58,900 nt of DNA from contig CAILUV010000093.1 of NCBI GenBank assembly GCA_903837555.1, positions 1-58,900 of the forward strand, written 5' to 3'. Under the pieces are notes generated by a model. The model was not told the DNA's origin, did not search any database, and was given only the letters and a program-made list of their open reading frames with translations. The translations under genes and the position numbers were made by a program. Source of the stretch: an uncultured Alphaproteobacteria bacterium (GTDB lineage Bacteria; Pseudomonadota; Alphaproteobacteria; Micropepsales; Micropepsaceae). This document shows positions 28,088-40,078 of this stretch, piece after piece; the stretch's first letter is position 1, and the number at the start of each line of letters is the position of its first letter.

Positions 28088-28637
28088 GACCGCGAACCTA
28101 GCAAGGCATCAGGCACGCCTCAATGACGAGATGCCGCTGGTGCTGGTGACCGATGACCGCAAGGCCGATTGGGCGCTTGCCGCCTCGCGCCTGCCGCACG
28201 GTAGCCTGGTGCTGGTGCGTGGCCGTGACGCCAGGGCGCGCGAGAAACTGGCGCACAGCCTGCATGGCATCGCGCCGCTGCTGATCGCCGATGATCCCGA
28301 ACTGGCAGCGGACATGGGCGCAGGCCTGCATCTTCCCGAAGCGCGCATTCGCGAGGCCGCGCATTGGCGGGTGCGGCACCCGGACTGGATCATCACATCC
28401 TCCGCGCACGGCTTACGCACGCTGATGCATGCGCGCGAACTGGATGCGGTATTTTTGTCGCCGGTCTTTGCCACCACCAGCCACAAGGGCGCCGCGTCTC
28501 TCACGCCCGCGCGCGCCGCCTTCATCGCGCAGCACGGCATGGTGCCGGTCTATGCGCTGGGCGGCGTGACAGCGCGCAACGCCGTGCTGCTGGCGCCTGC
28601 GTTCAGCGGCATCGCGGCGATTTCGTCACTGCTCTGA
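28086..28637 (+). CDS. Thiamine phosphate synthase-like (ThiE/TenI) protein
   Basis: About 183 residues, a TIM-barrel relative of ThiE. It has LVLVTDDRKA near the N-terminus, GAGLHLPEARI, ITSSAHGLRTL, SPVFATTSHKGAASLTP and YALGGVTARN, matching the ThiE order of loops. No other thi genes are near, so it may be a genuine ThiE or a TenI-like paralogue. Two starts are possible: 28086 (ATG overlapping the start of the divergent PLP-homeostasis gene) or 28131 (MPLVLVTDD). Confidence 0.8.
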   Translation: MTANLARHQARLNDEMPLVLVTDDRKADWALAASRLPHGSLVLVRGRDARAREKLAHSLHGIAPLLIADDPELAADMGAGLHLPEARIREAAHWRVRHPDWIITSSAHGLRTLMHARELDAVFLSPVFATTSHKGAASLTPARAAFIAQHGMVPVYALGGVTARNAVLLAPAFSGIAAISSLL

Positions 28638-29834
28638 TGTCTGCAGACTGAGATTGAGAAACACCGCATCCATCTTCAGTTGCGGCGTGCCGCTGAAGAA
28701 ATTACCGGCATTGCGGCCATAGCCCAACCGTTGCCAGCCGGCGCTGACGTTCAGGCTCGGCGACAGGCGGTATCCGGCGGAGGCTTGCCAGCCGTTCAGC
28801 CCCAGACGCGGCAGGCCCGCAATTCCCACCTCCTTGGCGACGCCGTTGCCATACTCTACGCCCAGGCGCCACACGCCATCGCCGAGCATCGCGCTGGCAT
28901 GCTGGGCGCGCGTGATTGACGGTTGCCAAGTCTGCTTGACGTTGAAGGCATAGGCGTTGCTCTGCCGCCAGGCGCCACCCAGCGATGCGGTAAGCTCTTC
29001 GGTCAGCGGATAGTCCACTCGCAAACCGAATCCGAAATCGCTGGTGCCTTGCTGGCCCGGCAGCTTGCGCTCGCCGCGACTCTCGGACACCGCCGCCGAT
29101 GCGGCGATGCCCGCGCCCGCAAACTCGGTTTCATAGCGCAGCGCTGCTTCCCAGAAGGTCGCCTGTCGACCCGGCACATCGGGTCCGGCATCCAGGAACG
29201 GAAGCTGCTTGCCTTCGGTCGGCGCGAAGGACAGCGCAAGCTGCGCCCCGAACAGCGACGGGCTGGTGTAGACGAACTTGGCATAGTTGCTGGACGCGCT
29301 GACCTGGGTGCGCAGCGGGAACAACGCCCGCACGGCCCGGCCCGTGCCGGGATCGCGATGAAAGCTGGTGCGCGGATTGTCCAGGCTGACGGCGGCATCA
29401 ACCTTGGGGCCGCCAGCCGCCAGCGCTGTGCCCGCGCCGTCGCTGATGCCGATCTCCAGCGTGCCCAGACCGGTGCGGGCCGAGGCGCTCAGCCGTTCGA
29501 TCACATCGCGATCGTAACGCCCGCGCGACAGGGGATCGGCGGCCGCGAATGTGCCGTTCAGCGCCAGGCTCAGCCCGCTGTCATAGTCGCGCCGAAGCTG
29601 GGGCATGAACAGAAAGGCGCCGCTGGCCTGCGCCCCGCGCCAGCCGGGCTGGTGGGGTGAAAACAGGGCGCCATTGGCCGCGCCGTTCAGGCGCAGTTCG
29701 GCACTGCCCACGGCAAAGGATGGGGGCGCCAGGGCCCAGTCACCCAGCGCGGCATGGGCCGGGGTGGCGAGGGGTATCGCGGCAACCAGCACAGCCACCA
29801 GCCCCGTGCCCCATCCCGTCTTACCAAAATGCAA
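28626..29834 (-). CDS. Porin-like outer-membrane beta-barrel protein
   Basis: 402 residues. A signal peptide of about 28 residues (GLVAVLVAAIPLATPAHA) is followed by a Gly/Ala/aromatic-rich sequence with alternating hydrophobic residues. Loop-strand repeats such as FGFGLRVDYPLTEELTASLG and ASAGYRLSPSLNVSAGW are typical of the Gram-negative porin superfamily (gammaproteobacterial-porin-like fold). The last residue is Gln rather than Phe, unusual for a BAM substrate. Solute specificity is unknown. It is convergent with the ThiE-like gene, overlapping it by 12 bases. Confidence 0.78.
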   Translation of the reverse strand: MHFGKTGWGTGLVAVLVAAIPLATPAHAALGDWALAPPSFAVGSAELRLNGAANGALFSPHQPGWRGAQASGAFLFMPQLRRDYDSGLSLALNGTFAAADPLSRGRYDRDVIERLSASARTGLGTLEIGISDGAGTALAAGGPKVDAAVSLDNPRTSFHRDPGTGRAVRALFPLRTQVSASSNYAKFVYTSPSLFGAQLALSFAPTEGKQLPFLDAGPDVPGRQATFWEAALRYETEFAGAGIAASAAVSESRGERKLPGQQGTSDFGFGLRVDYPLTEELTASLGGAWRQSNAYAFNVKQTWQPSITRAQHASAMLGDGVWRLGVEYGNGVAKEVGIAGLPRLGLNGWQASAGYRLSPSLNVSAGWQRLGYGRNAGNFFSGTPQLKMDAVFLNLSLQTSEQ

Positions 29835-29969
29835 TCCGCACCGCCTCTAAGTCCTTATGAAATAAGCCAAACTGGGCACCGCTGCGCAAGCGTTGCGCCG
29901 TTGCGCCAATTCGGCACCGCCGCTATAAGCCCTGACGGCCCTGTGCCTTTTCAGACCCTGGGAAAATTG

Positions 29970-30422
29970 ATGTCCATGCGAGTTCTGCCTGCCTTGCTGT
30001 CTGCGCTGGTCCTGGCCGGCTGCGGTTCTTCCAATGACGGCACCCGGGACATGGAAGCCGGAACAACCGGCATCGCCAGCGGTTCCGCCCGCATGACGCT
30101 GGGCGTCAATTCCTTCCTGTGGCACGCCTCGCTCGACACGCTGCGCTTCCTGCCGCTGGCCTCGGCCGATCCGTTCGGCGGCGTCATCATCTCCGAATGG
30201 TATGTCGCGCCCGCCAGCCCCAATGAACGCCTGAAAGTGACGGTCTACATCATGGACCGCACGCTGCGCGCCGACGGGCTGAAGGTCGTGGTGTTCCGCC
30301 AGGTGCGTCAGGGCAATACCTGGGCCGAAGCCCAGCCCAGCCCGGATACCGCGCACAAGCTGGAAGACTCCATCCTCACCCGCGCCCGCGAACTGCGCCT
30401 CGCCAGCGTCAGCGCCAACTAA
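29970..30422 (+). CDS. DUF3576 lipoprotein
   Basis: About 150 residues. A lipoprotein signal peptide ends in the lipobox LAGC near residue 17, followed by a Ser/Asn/Gly linker. The DUF3576 body includes [27 protein letters not shown]. This gene precedes leuS in many alphaproteobacteria; its function is unknown, but the outer-membrane lipoprotein LptE is encoded in the same run. GGGAAAA lies just upstream of the chosen ATG. Confidence 0.87.
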   Translation: MSMRVLPALLSALVLAGCGSSNDGTRDMEAGTTGIASGSARMTLGVNSFLWHASLDTLRFLPLASADPFGGVIISEWYVAPASPNERLKVTVYIMDRTLRADGLKVVVFRQVRQGNTWAEAQPSPDTAHKLEDSILTRARELRLASVSAN

Positions 30423-30433
30423 GGCCTCGCGAC

Positions 30434-32973
<2,540 letters not shown>

Positions 32974-32977
<4 letters not shown>

Positions 32978-33459
32978 ACAAGCTGGCTGCCCTTGCCGCC
33001 TGCCTGATGCTGCCTTTGCTGAGTGCCTGTGGTTTCCAGCCGCTCTATGGCAACAACACCGCGCCGCAACTGTCATCCATCTTTGTGGAGGATATTGCCG
33101 AGCGCAACGGCTTTGAACTGCGCACCCGGCTGATCGACATTCTGGATTCCGACGGGATGCAGACGAACAAGCGCTATCGTCTGAAAGTTACCTTGAGCGA
33201 ATCCAGCCAGGGCATCGCGCTGCAGAACGACGCCGCCATCACCCGCTACAACAACCGCATGGAAGCGCGCTTTGTGCTGAGCGACGCCGGCGGCAAGGAA
33301 ATCTATCGCGGCACGCAGAGCGAGCTGTCGTCCTACAATGTGGTGCAGTCGCCCTATGCCACGCTCGCCGCCGAACAGGATTCCGGCAAGCGCGCGGTGC
33401 AGGACATGGCCGAACGCATCCGCTTGGAACTGGCGGTCTGGTTCCGGCGGCAGAAATGA
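32974..33459 (+). CDS. lptE: LPS-assembly lipoprotein LptE
   Basis: 161 residues. The lipoprotein signal is [16 protein letters not shown], with the lipobox Cys at about 20, followed by GFQPLYG, the hallmark of LptE/RlpB. It forms the outer-membrane LPS translocon plug with LptD. ATGA overlaps join it to leuS on one side and holA on the other. The small size is normal for the alphaproteobacterial branch. Confidence 0.9.
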
Positions 33460-34481
33460 TCGTCAAGAACCACGAAGCCGACCGCTATGTGGTGTCACCG
33501 CCCAAGGGACTCAGCATCGCGCTGGTCTATGGTCCCGATGCCGGTCTGGTGCAGGAACGCGCCGAAAAGCTGCTCAAGACCGTCACGCCCGATCTGACCG
33601 ATCCCTTCAATGTCGCCGATCTGAACGAGGCCACGCTGTTGAACGATCCGGCGCGGCTGGCTGATGAAGCCGCCGCCATTTCCATGATGGGCGGCCGCCG
33701 CGTGGTGCGGGTGCGCGGGGCGGGCAACGACCTGGCCGATGTGGTTGAGTCTTTCATGGACGATCCCAAGGGTGATGCCCTGGTGGTGATCGAAGCGGGC
33801 GACCTGGCCAAGACATCGGCCTTGCGCAAGCTGTTCGACGATCACAAGACCGCCGCCGCCATCCAGTGCTATCCGGATTCGGTGCGCGACCTGGCCGATG
33901 TGGTGCGTGACGCGCTGCGCGCCGAAGGCATGTCCATCGCGCCCGATGCGCTGGAAGACGCGGTGTCGCGGCTGGGATCCGACCGCGGCGTGACCCGCAA
34001 GGAAATCGAAAAGTTGCTGCTCTACATGCACGGCAAGAAACAGGTGGCGCTCGAAGACGTCCGCGCCGTGATGGGCGACGAAGCCGAAGCGCGCAGCGAA
34101 AGCGCCTGCGACGCGGCGGCAGGCGGTGATCTGGTGAAACTGGACCGCGAGCTGGAACGGCTGTGGGTGTCCGACACCAATCCGGCCCAGGTGATCCGCA
34201 GCGCCATGGGGCATTTTCAGAAGCTGCTGCAGGCGCGCGAAAGCACAAGCCGCGGCGAATCCATCGACACGGTGATGAAACGACTGCGCCCGCCGGTGCA
34301 TTTTTCGCGCAGCACCGCCTTCAAGGCCCAGGCCCAGCGCTGGAACACCGACAAGCTGGGCGAGGCGCTGGACATGCTGCTGGAGGCGGAAGTATTGACC
34401 CGCACCACCGGCGTTCCGGCCGAAGCCGTCACGGGCCGCGCGCTGATGAACATCGCCGCGATGGCAAAGGGGCGCATGTAA
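33456..34481 (+). CDS. holA: DNA polymerase III subunit delta
   Basis: 341 residues. The AAA+-like clamp-loader fold has LVYGPDAGLVQERAEKLL near residue 25, ARLADEAAAISMMGGRRVVRVR-type sequence (key blocks DEAAAISMMGGRR), and the C-terminal collar domain. It opens the sliding clamp within the clamp loader. Its stop is immediately followed by the hisF ATG, the lptE-holA order being the standard one. Confidence 0.93.
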   Translation: MIVKNHEADRYVVSPPKGLSIALVYGPDAGLVQERAEKLLKTVTPDLTDPFNVADLNEATLLNDPARLADEAAAISMMGGRRVVRVRGAGNDLADVVESFMDDPKGDALVVIEAGDLAKTSALRKLFDDHKTAAAIQCYPDSVRDLADVVRDALRAEGMSIAPDALEDAVSRLGSDRGVTRKEIEKLLLYMHGKKQVALEDVRAVMGDEAEARSESACDAAAGGDLVKLDRELERLWVSDTNPAQVIRSAMGHFQKLLQARESTSRGESIDTVMKRLRPPVHFSRSTAFKAQAQRWNTDKLGEALDMLLEAEVLTRTTGVPAEAVTGRALMNIAAMAKGRM

Positions 34482-35243
34482 ATGCTGAAGGTCCGGATCA
34501 TTCCCTGCCTCGACGTGAAGGACGGCCGCGTCGTCAAGGGCGTGAACTTTGAGGGCCTGCGCGATGCCGGCGATCCGGTGGAGCAGGCGATTCTTTATGA
34601 CAAGGCCGGGGCGGACGAGCTCTGCTTTCTCGACATCACCGCCTCCCATGAAAATCGCGGCACCATTCTGGATGTGGTGCGGCGCACCGCCGAGGTCTGC
34701 TTCATGCCGCTGACCGTGGGCGGCGGGGTGCGCACGCTGGAAGACATCCGCGCGCTGCTGCTGGCGGGCGCCGACAAGGTTTCGATCAATACAGCCGCCG
34801 TGTCGCGGCCCGAATTCGTCAAAGAGGCCGCCGAGAAGTTCGGCAGCCAGTGCATCGTCGCCGCCATCGACGCCAAGAAGGGCGAAAAGGGCAATTACGA
34901 GATTTTCACCCATGGCGGGCGCAAACCGACCGGCATCGACGCGGTGGAACATGCCAGGAAGCTGGTCGGCTATGGGGCGGGCGAAGTGCTTCTCACCTCG
35001 ATGGACCGCGACGGCGTGAAGTCGGGCTATGACCTGGAACTGACGCGCGCGGTGGCCGATGCGGTGCCGGTGCCGGTGATCGCTTCGGGCGGCGTCGGCA
35101 ATGCGCAGGATCTGGTGGATGGCGTGGTCAAGGGCCATGCCAGCGCCGTGCTGGCGGCCTCCATCTTCCATTTCGGCGAAGTGAGCATCGCGCAGGCGAA
35201 ACAGGCGCTGGCGGCCGCCGGTTTGCCGACCCGTCCCATTTAA
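34482..35243 (+). CDS. hisF: Imidazole glycerol phosphate synthase cyclase subunit
   Basis: 253 residues, a TIM barrel. The catalytic Asp lies in [16 protein letters not shown] near residue 12 and the second in [15 protein letters not shown] near residue 180. The phosphate-binding loops are [10 protein letters not shown] and ASGGVGN. It closes the imidazole ring in histidine synthesis and makes AICAR, but hisH is not in the window. It starts on the base after the holA stop, so histidine synthesis is tied to an essential operon. Confidence 0.95.
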   Translation: MLKVRIIPCLDVKDGRVVKGVNFEGLRDAGDPVEQAILYDKAGADELCFLDITASHENRGTILDVVRRTAEVCFMPLTVGGGVRTLEDIRALLLAGADKVSINTAAVSRPEFVKEAAEKFGSQCIVAAIDAKKGEKGNYEIFTHGGRKPTGIDAVEHARKLVGYGAGEVLLTSMDRDGVKSGYDLELTRAVADAVPVPVIASGGVGNAQDLVDGVVKGHASAVLAASIFHFGEVSIAQAKQALAAAGLPTRPI

Positions 35244-35346
35244 TCGTGGTTTTATGGTCGCACCGGACGGCGCTCGCTACGCTCGCGTCGCCGGCTCCTC
35301 CTGCTGCGATTGATAGCGCGGATGAATTGGTCCTAGGCTCGCGGCC

Positions 35347-36303
35347 ATGGACGACAATCGCGCCACCATCCATTTCCTGACCAGCCGCACGCTGGGCCCG
35401 GCCCAGCCGGCCAAGGCCGCGCCCTCGCATGTCTTCCCGGCCATGCGGCCCGAGGAAGCCTTCCGCGCCACTCTGTCCGACTGTCTGGCCCAGATTGCCG
35501 CCAATGCCGGGACCTTGCGGGCGGGGCGTTCGGTGGAAGGCCTGCATCAGTTGCGCGTGGCCTTCCGTCGGCTGGAAGTGGCGCTGGGCGCCTTCGGTCG
35601 CGAATTCGGCCAGGACTGGCTGGAAGAGCTGCGCAGCCGCGCCAAGATCCTGTCGCACCGGCTGGCCCATGCGCGCGAGCTGGATGTCTTTGTCGAGGAA
35701 TTGCTGGAGGCTGCGCCCGACAAGGATGGGGCAGGTTTCGCGGCGCTGCGGGCCCGCGCCCAGGCCGCGCGCGATACCGCATGGCAGGGCGTGCAGGCCT
35801 GCATCCGCGCGCCGGAGTTCGAACGATTCACCGATGATGTCGCGGGCCTGGCCCAGTCGCGGGTGCCGCTGACCCGCCCGCGCCGCCTGGCCAAAACTGC
35901 GTCGCGCATGCTGGACCGCCAGATCAGGCGCGTGAAAAGGCGCGGCAGCACCGCACAGTCAAAAGAGGAAGGCGATCTGCACCGCTTGCGCATCGCGCTG
36001 AAAAAGCTGCGCTACACGGCGGAGTTTTTCGCGCCGCTCTACCCGAAATCCGATGTGAAACGCTATCTGCGGAAGGTCAAGGACCTGCAAAACCATCTGG
36101 GCCAGCTCAACGATGTCGCCAATGTGCGCAGCGTCATCGCCGGCCTGTTGCCGCTCAAGGGGCGCAAGGAAGACGAAGCCGGCTTGCGCTTCGCGGCCGG
36201 GGCATTGGTGGGCTGGTACGGCGCGCAGACGCCAGGGGCCATCTGCCAGGCGCTGAAGCGTTACGCCAAGTTCCGCGAGGTCACGCCGTACTGGGTGAGG
36301 TAG
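35347..36303 (+). CDS. CHAD-domain protein
   Basis: 318 residues. The conserved histidine alpha-helical domain shows GLHQLRVAFRRLEVAL near residue 60 and LHRLRIALKKLRYTAEFF near residue 215. CHAD proteins bind polyphosphate through the basic face of these helices. No CYTH domain is attached and no ppk gene is present in the window. Many Arg/Lys residues flank the two motifs, consistent with anionic-polymer binding. Confidence 0.85.
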   Translation: MDDNRATIHFLTSRTLGPAQPAKAAPSHVFPAMRPEEAFRATLSDCLAQIAANAGTLRAGRSVEGLHQLRVAFRRLEVALGAFGREFGQDWLEELRSRAKILSHRLAHARELDVFVEELLEAAPDKDGAGFAALRARAQAARDTAWQGVQACIRAPEFERFTDDVAGLAQSRVPLTRPRRLAKTASRMLDRQIRRVKRRGSTAQSKEEGDLHRLRIALKKLRYTAEFFAPLYPKSDVKRYLRKVKDLQNHLGQLNDVANVRSVIAGLLPLKGRKEDEAGLRFAAGALVGWYGAQTPGAICQALKRYAKFREVTPYWVR

Positions 36304-36323
36304 CGGCGCGCGTTAGCGCGTGA

Positions 36324-36342
36324 GCAGGTCCGGTGGACCTGC
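36324..36342. terminator. Intergenic hairpin between convergent genes
   Basis: GCAGGTCC, a GGT loop, then GGACCTGC: a perfect 8-bp stem in the 60-bp gap between the CHAD and phosphatase stops. It lacks a T-run, so it is at best a weak bidirectional terminator or an mRNA 3'-end protector. Confidence 0.35.
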
Positions 36343-36363
36343 GAAAGCGACGAACGCCGCGAG

Positions 36364-36969
36364 CTAAGGCGAGCGGCCGGGTGCGGCAGCACTGAAGTCC
36401 AGGTTAAGGCTTTCGACCTTCGGCCTTCCGCCGGTTTCCAGCGACAGCACCAGTATCTTGGACACATCCAGATCGGCGGGCATGGGCGCGTCCATCGCCC
36501 AGCCGGTGGCCAGCGTGTAGGCGGCACGCAGCACACCCAGATGGGCCACCGCCGCCGCATCGCCTTCGCCTGCCGCGACATCGTTCAGGAAGGCGCCGAC
36601 CCGTTCATGCAGCTCGCCGGTGGATTCGCCCGCCATGGGGCGAAAGGCGATGCCTTGTTGCGAACCGGCCTTGATGAAGGCGTCGTCGCCATGCGCGGCA
36701 AAAATCTGGTCGCGGGTCAGACCTTCCCACTGGCCCCAATGCTGCTCCATCAGCCGCGCATCGTGCACCACACTCCCCAGCGCCAATGCTTCGGCGGTCT
36801 GGCGCGCGCGCAGCAGGGGGCTGCAATAGACGCGCTGGACCGCGAAAGGCAAGCGAAGCCCGCGCATCTTTGCCAGGCCCGCTTCGCTGAGCGGAATATC
36901 GGTATGGCCCTGGATGCGCCCGGCGGCGTTCCATTCGGTGGGGCCGTGGCGCAGCAAGGCAAGCTTCAA
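36364..36969 (-). CDS. Histidine phosphatase-family protein
   Basis: 201 residues of the phosphoglycerate-mutase-like superfamily. The catalytic RHG lies in ALLRHGPTEWNAAGRIQGH at the N-terminus. The second active-site block is around EQHWGQWEGLTRDQI, and VAHLGVLRA is near the C-terminus, in place of the usual His-Gly. It overlaps xthA by four bases. Alpha-ribazole phosphatase is one possible role, but there are no cobalamin genes here; the substrate is unresolved. Confidence 0.85.
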   Translation of the reverse strand: MKLALLRHGPTEWNAAGRIQGHTDIPLSEAGLAKMRGLRLPFAVQRVYCSPLLRARQTAEALALGSVVHDARLMEQHWGQWEGLTRDQIFAAHGDDAFIKAGSQQGIAFRPMAGESTGELHERVGAFLNDVAAGEGDAAAVAHLGVLRAAYTLATGWAMDAPMPADLDVSKILVLSLETGGRPKVESLNLDFSAAAPGRSP

Positions 36970-37769
36970 ACGTCAATCTCCACGATCACCGGCACATGGT
37001 CGGACGCCTTCTGCCAGCCGCGCATCTTTTTCACGATGCGCTGCGATTTCAGCGCGCCTTTCAGGCCCGGGCTGATCCAGACATGGTCCAGACGCCGTCC
37101 CCGGTCGGAGGCTTCCCAGTCGCTCGCGCGATAGCTCCACCAGGAATAAATCTTCTGGTCGGGCGGAATGAAGTGGCGCGTGGAATCCGTCCAGTCGAAG
37201 GCCGCCTGCGCTTCGCCCAGCAGCCGCGTCTCCACCGGCGTGTGGCTGACGATGTTCAGAAGCTGCTTGTGGCTCCACACGTCATGCTCCTGCGGCGCGA
37301 CGTTCAGGTCGCCCATCAGCAGGACGGGATTGTTCTTTTTGGCTTTGCGCGCCGAAAAGAATTTCTCCATCCCTTCCAGAAAGTGCAGCTTGTGGGCGAA
37401 CTTGGGATTGGCCTTGGGGTCGGGAATGTCGCCGCCCGCCGGCACGTAGAAATTGTGCAGCTCGACCCCGCCTTCCAGCGTCACGCCCATGTGACGGGCA
37501 TGGCCTTCGCGGCAGAAATCCTGAACCCCGGTTTCGCGGAACGGCACTTTCGAAAGGATCGCGACCCCGTGATAGGCCTTCTGGCCGTGGATCGCCTGAT
37601 GGACATAGCCCAGCTTGTGAAAGGGCAGCTTGGGGAACAGCTCGTTCATCACCTTGGTTTCCTGCAGGCACAGCACATCGGGCTGCTCGTCGCGCAAAAA
37701 ACGGGTCACAAGCTGGATGCGGTGGCGCACGGAATTGACGTTCCAGGTGGCGATTTTCAAACTTTGCAT
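36966..37769 (-). CDS. xthA: Exodeoxyribonuclease III
   Basis: About 267 residues, an EEP-fold AP endonuclease/3'-exonuclease. It has IATWNVNSVRHR, LCLQETKVMNE with the metal-binding Glu, LMGDLNVAPQEHDVW and, at the C-terminus, RGRRLDHVWISP and SDHVPVIVEID with the catalytic Asp-His. It repairs abasic sites. I start at MQSLKIATWNV; another Met lies three codons earlier, and neither has a well-placed Shine-Dalgarno sequence. Confidence 0.94.
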   Translation of the reverse strand: MQSLKIATWNVNSVRHRIQLVTRFLRDEQPDVLCLQETKVMNELFPKLPFHKLGYVHQAIHGQKAYHGVAILSKVPFRETGVQDFCREGHARHMGVTLEGGVELHNFYVPAGGDIPDPKANPKFAHKLHFLEGMEKFFSARKAKKNNPVLLMGDLNVAPQEHDVWSHKQLLNIVSHTPVETRLLGEAQAAFDWTDSTRHFIPPDQKIYSWWSYRASDWEASDRGRRLDHVWISPGLKGALKSQRIVKKMRGWQKASDHVPVIVEIDV

Positions 37770-37815
37770 CCCTTCCATGCTGCACTTGCACTGCAGAACA
37801 GTGTTCAGACGTAAT

Positions 37816-37830
37816 TTAATTGCAAATTAA
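37816..37830. promoter_or_regulatory. Possible CtrA site TTAA-N7-TTAA
   Basis: TTAATTGCAAATTAA fits the alphaproteobacterial CtrA consensus and lies inside a symmetric TTTAATT-GCA-AATTAAA element. It sits between the xthA start and the 42-residue peptide gene. AT-rich chance occurrence cannot be excluded. Confidence 0.35.
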
Positions 37831-37896
37831 ACAACTTCAATATGTTAACGAACGTTTCTGTCGTCTGATAGTCACAAAACGCATAGCTCAGCATCA

Positions 37897-37925
37897 TTGA
37901 TTTGCAATACTTGGCTTCCTATATC
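37897..37925 (+). promoter_or_regulatory. Promoter of the 42-residue membrane peptide gene
   Basis: TTGATT (37897-37902), a 17-bp spacer and TATATC (37920-37925), giving a leader of about 35 bases before the ATG at 37966. The AT-rich setting contrasts with the surrounding genes. Confidence 0.5.
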
Positions 37926-37965
37926 GCACTGCAACAAAGCAGTTGTGATTTCAAAGGAGCAGACC

Positions 37966-38094
37966 ATGACCAACAATTTCCGCACGGAAACGCAGGAAGA
38001 AACCGTCACCAACACCGTCGCTGACATCTTCAATGTCGCCGCCATCGCCCTGACCGGCTTCCTGGGCCTCCTGACCGTCGCCGCCACCATCTAA
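37966..38094 (+). CDS. 42-residue single-pass membrane peptide
   Basis: A hydrophilic N-terminus with a run of Thr/Glu (TETQEETVTNTV) is followed by one hydrophobic helix (IAALTGFLGLLTVAAT-like, residues about 25-41) that ends the protein. A strong AAAGGAG lies nine bases upstream of the ATG. It has its own promoter and a rho-independent-type hairpin downstream, so it is a complete small monocistronic unit. Family unknown. The size suggests a modulator of a membrane complex, but the sequence does not show which. Confidence 0.7.
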   Translation: MTNNFRTETQEETVTNTVADIFNVAAIALTGFLGLLTVAATI

Positions 38095-38120
38095 CTGGCG
38101 GCAAGCGGCCACCTGGCCCC

Positions 38121-38141
38121 GGCGGGCATAGCCCGCCATTT
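38121..38141 (+). terminator. Terminator of the small membrane peptide gene
   Basis: GGCGGGC, ATA loop, GCCCGCC, then ATTTT. It lies between the peptide gene and the convergent tsaD stop. Confidence 0.65.
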
Positions 38142-39187
38142 TAAGAATGGGGCACATTGGCCAAAGGCCAACGTGCCCTGGGAGAGATCGCAAGATCATC
38201 GCCGCCGGATCCGGCCGATAAACGTTCCACGCCCGCCCAGGCGATCATCGCCGCATTGTCGGTGCAAAGTCTGGGCGGCGGGACGCGGAGGGTGAAATCT
38301 TCCTCTCCGCACAGTTTCGCCAGCGCTTCGCCGATCGCCTGATTGGCTGCGACGCCGCCGGCAACCACCAGTGTACTGCCTTGCGGAAAATCGCGGCGGA
38401 ACATCTGCATCGCGATCCGGGTGCGGTCGCGCAGAATATCGATCACCGCCGCCTGGAACGACGCGCTGACATCCTCGGCGCTGGCGTGATGGTCCTGCAC
38501 CAGCTGGCGCACGGCCGTCTTCAAACCGGAAAAGGAAAAATCGGCGCCGGCGCGTCCCTTCAAGGGACGTGGCAGGTCGTGCGCGCGTGGACTGCCGCGC
38601 CTGGCGGCCTCTTCCACCGCCGGGCCGCCGGGATACGGCAAACCCAGTATTTTCGCGGTTTTGTCGAAAGCCTCGCCCACCGCATCGTCGATGGTGCTGC
38701 CATACAGGCGAAAGTCTTCTGGTCCGTCCACGCCGACCAACTGGCAATGGCCGCCCGATACCAGCAGCAGCAAAAAGGGAAATTCCACGCCATGGGTCAG
38801 CCGCGCCGTCATGGCATGGCCCATCAGATGGTTGACCGCGATCAGGGGTTTGCGCGCGCCCAGCGCCAGGGCCTTGGCGGTGGTCAGCCCCACCATCACG
38901 CCGCCGATCAGGCCCGGCCCCGCCGTCACCGCGATGCCGTCCATGTCCGCCAGCGTGACTTTGGCTTGCGACAATGCCTGTTCGATCACGCCATCGACGA
39001 TTTCCAGATGGGCTCTGGAGGCGATTTCGGGCACCACGCCGCCATAGGGCGCATGCGCTTCGGTCTGGCTGAATACGATATTGGACAGGATCTCGCCCGG
39101 ACCGGGCGCAGCCCCACGCACCACCGAGGCCGCGGTCTCGTCGCAGCTTGTCTCGATGCCCAGCAGGGTGAAGCTCTTGTCAGCCAT
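38141..39187 (-). CDS. tsaD: tRNA N6-adenosine threonylcarbamoyltransferase
   Basis: About 348 residues, ASKHA fold. Start block [15 protein letters not shown], metal-binding [11 protein letters not shown] (HxxxH), [11 protein letters not shown] near residue 130, and the C-terminal VAGGVAANQ and [15 protein letters not shown]. It transfers the threonylcarbamoyl group to A37 with TsaB (9824-10480). The start is the Met of MADKSFTLL, which leaves a short gap to the divergent hemD. An upstream in-frame Met would run into hemD. Confidence 0.95.
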   Translation of the reverse strand: MADKSFTLLGIETSCDETAASVVRGAAPGPGEILSNIVFSQTEAHAPYGGVVPEIASRAHLEIVDGVIEQALSQAKVTLADMDGIAVTAGPGLIGGVMVGLTTAKALALGARKPLIAVNHLMGHAMTARLTHGVEFPFLLLLVSGGHCQLVGVDGPEDFRLYGSTIDDAVGEAFDKTAKILGLPYPGGPAVEEAARRGSPRAHDLPRPLKGRAGADFSFSGLKTAVRQLVQDHHASAEDVSASFQAAVIDILRDRTRIAMQMFRRDFPQGSTLVVAGGVAANQAIGEALAKLCGEEDFTLRVPPPRLCTDNAAMIAWAGVERLSAGSGGDDLAISPRARWPLANVPHS

Positions 39188-39235
39188 GGGGCGCTGCTTT
39201 ACGCCCAAAATGCTATGCGGCAAAGGCGCTGATCC

Positions 39236-39922
39236 ATGCATGTGCTGGTGACCAGACCGGTGGAAGACGGCGCGGAAATCGCCGCCCGTCTGGACGAAAT
39301 GGGCCATGTGGCGCTGCTGGCCCCGCTGCTCAGCACGCATTTCGAAGTCGGTCCCGAGCCTGACTTTGCCGGGGTGCAGGCCATTCTGATCACCAGCGCC
39401 AACGGCGTGCGGGCTTTGATCCGCCGCACGGCGCGGCGCGACATTCCCATCTTCGCGGTCGGGCCGCAGACCACCAAGGAAGCACAGGCCGCCGGTTTCA
39501 CCACCATCCGCAATGCCGATGGCGACGCCAGGCTATTGGCTCAAGCCACCGCGCAATGGACCACGCCCGACAAAGGCGCGCTGCTGCATGTCTGCGGCGC
39601 CGAGGCGCCCGGCACGCTGGCCGCGCTGCTGGAAAGTGCCGGTTTTACGGTACGCCGCGCGGTTCTGTACCGTGTGGATGCCGCCGCAAGCCTGCCGGAG
39701 GATACCCGCCAGGCGCTGGCAACGGGCCAGGTGGATGCGGCGCTGTTTTTCTCGCCCCGCAGCGCCAGAATTTTCTGCGACCTGGCGCAAGGCCTGCCCC
39801 TGCAGACGTTGACCGCGCTGTGCATCAGCCCGGTCACCGCCCAGGCGCTGACGCGGCCGTTCCAAGCCGTACGTATCGCCGACAAGCCCAACCAGCAGGC
39901 GTTGCTGGCGTTGCTGAACTAA
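39236..39922 (+). CDS. hemD: Uroporphyrinogen-III synthase
   Basis: 228 residues. It has the loosely conserved HemD pattern: [17 protein letters not shown] at the N-terminus, [14 protein letters not shown] near residue 60, [29 protein letters not shown] and [11 protein letters not shown]. It cyclises hydroxymethylbilane in tetrapyrrole synthesis. Divergence from tsaD at this point is a common alphaproteobacterial arrangement. Confidence 0.88.
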   Translation: MHVLVTRPVEDGAEIAARLDEMGHVALLAPLLSTHFEVGPEPDFAGVQAILITSANGVRALIRRTARRDIPIFAVGPQTTKEAQAAGFTTIRNADGDARLLAQATAQWTTPDKGALLHVCGAEAPGTLAALLESAGFTVRRAVLYRVDAAASLPEDTRQALATGQVDAALFFSPRSARIFCDLAQGLPLQTLTALCISPVTAQALTRPFQAVRIADKPNQQALLALLN

Positions 39923-40078
39923 CACACTGATAATATTTGGCTTTGCGAACGACATGGCGGTGCATACCCACGCGCTGCGGCGCGTTCCTATCGCCAGGCT
40001 TGCAAGACGGCGAGGCGCGGCATTCGTGCCCACACAACGCGCTTGCGGGCAAGCCTAACCCCTGTGCAGACTTCGCTC

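Noticed and set aside
39923-40078. Small RNA or tRNA in the hemD to ATP-grasp gap
   Set aside because: Short GC hairpins occur, but there is no promoter-terminator pair or conserved fold that I can support.
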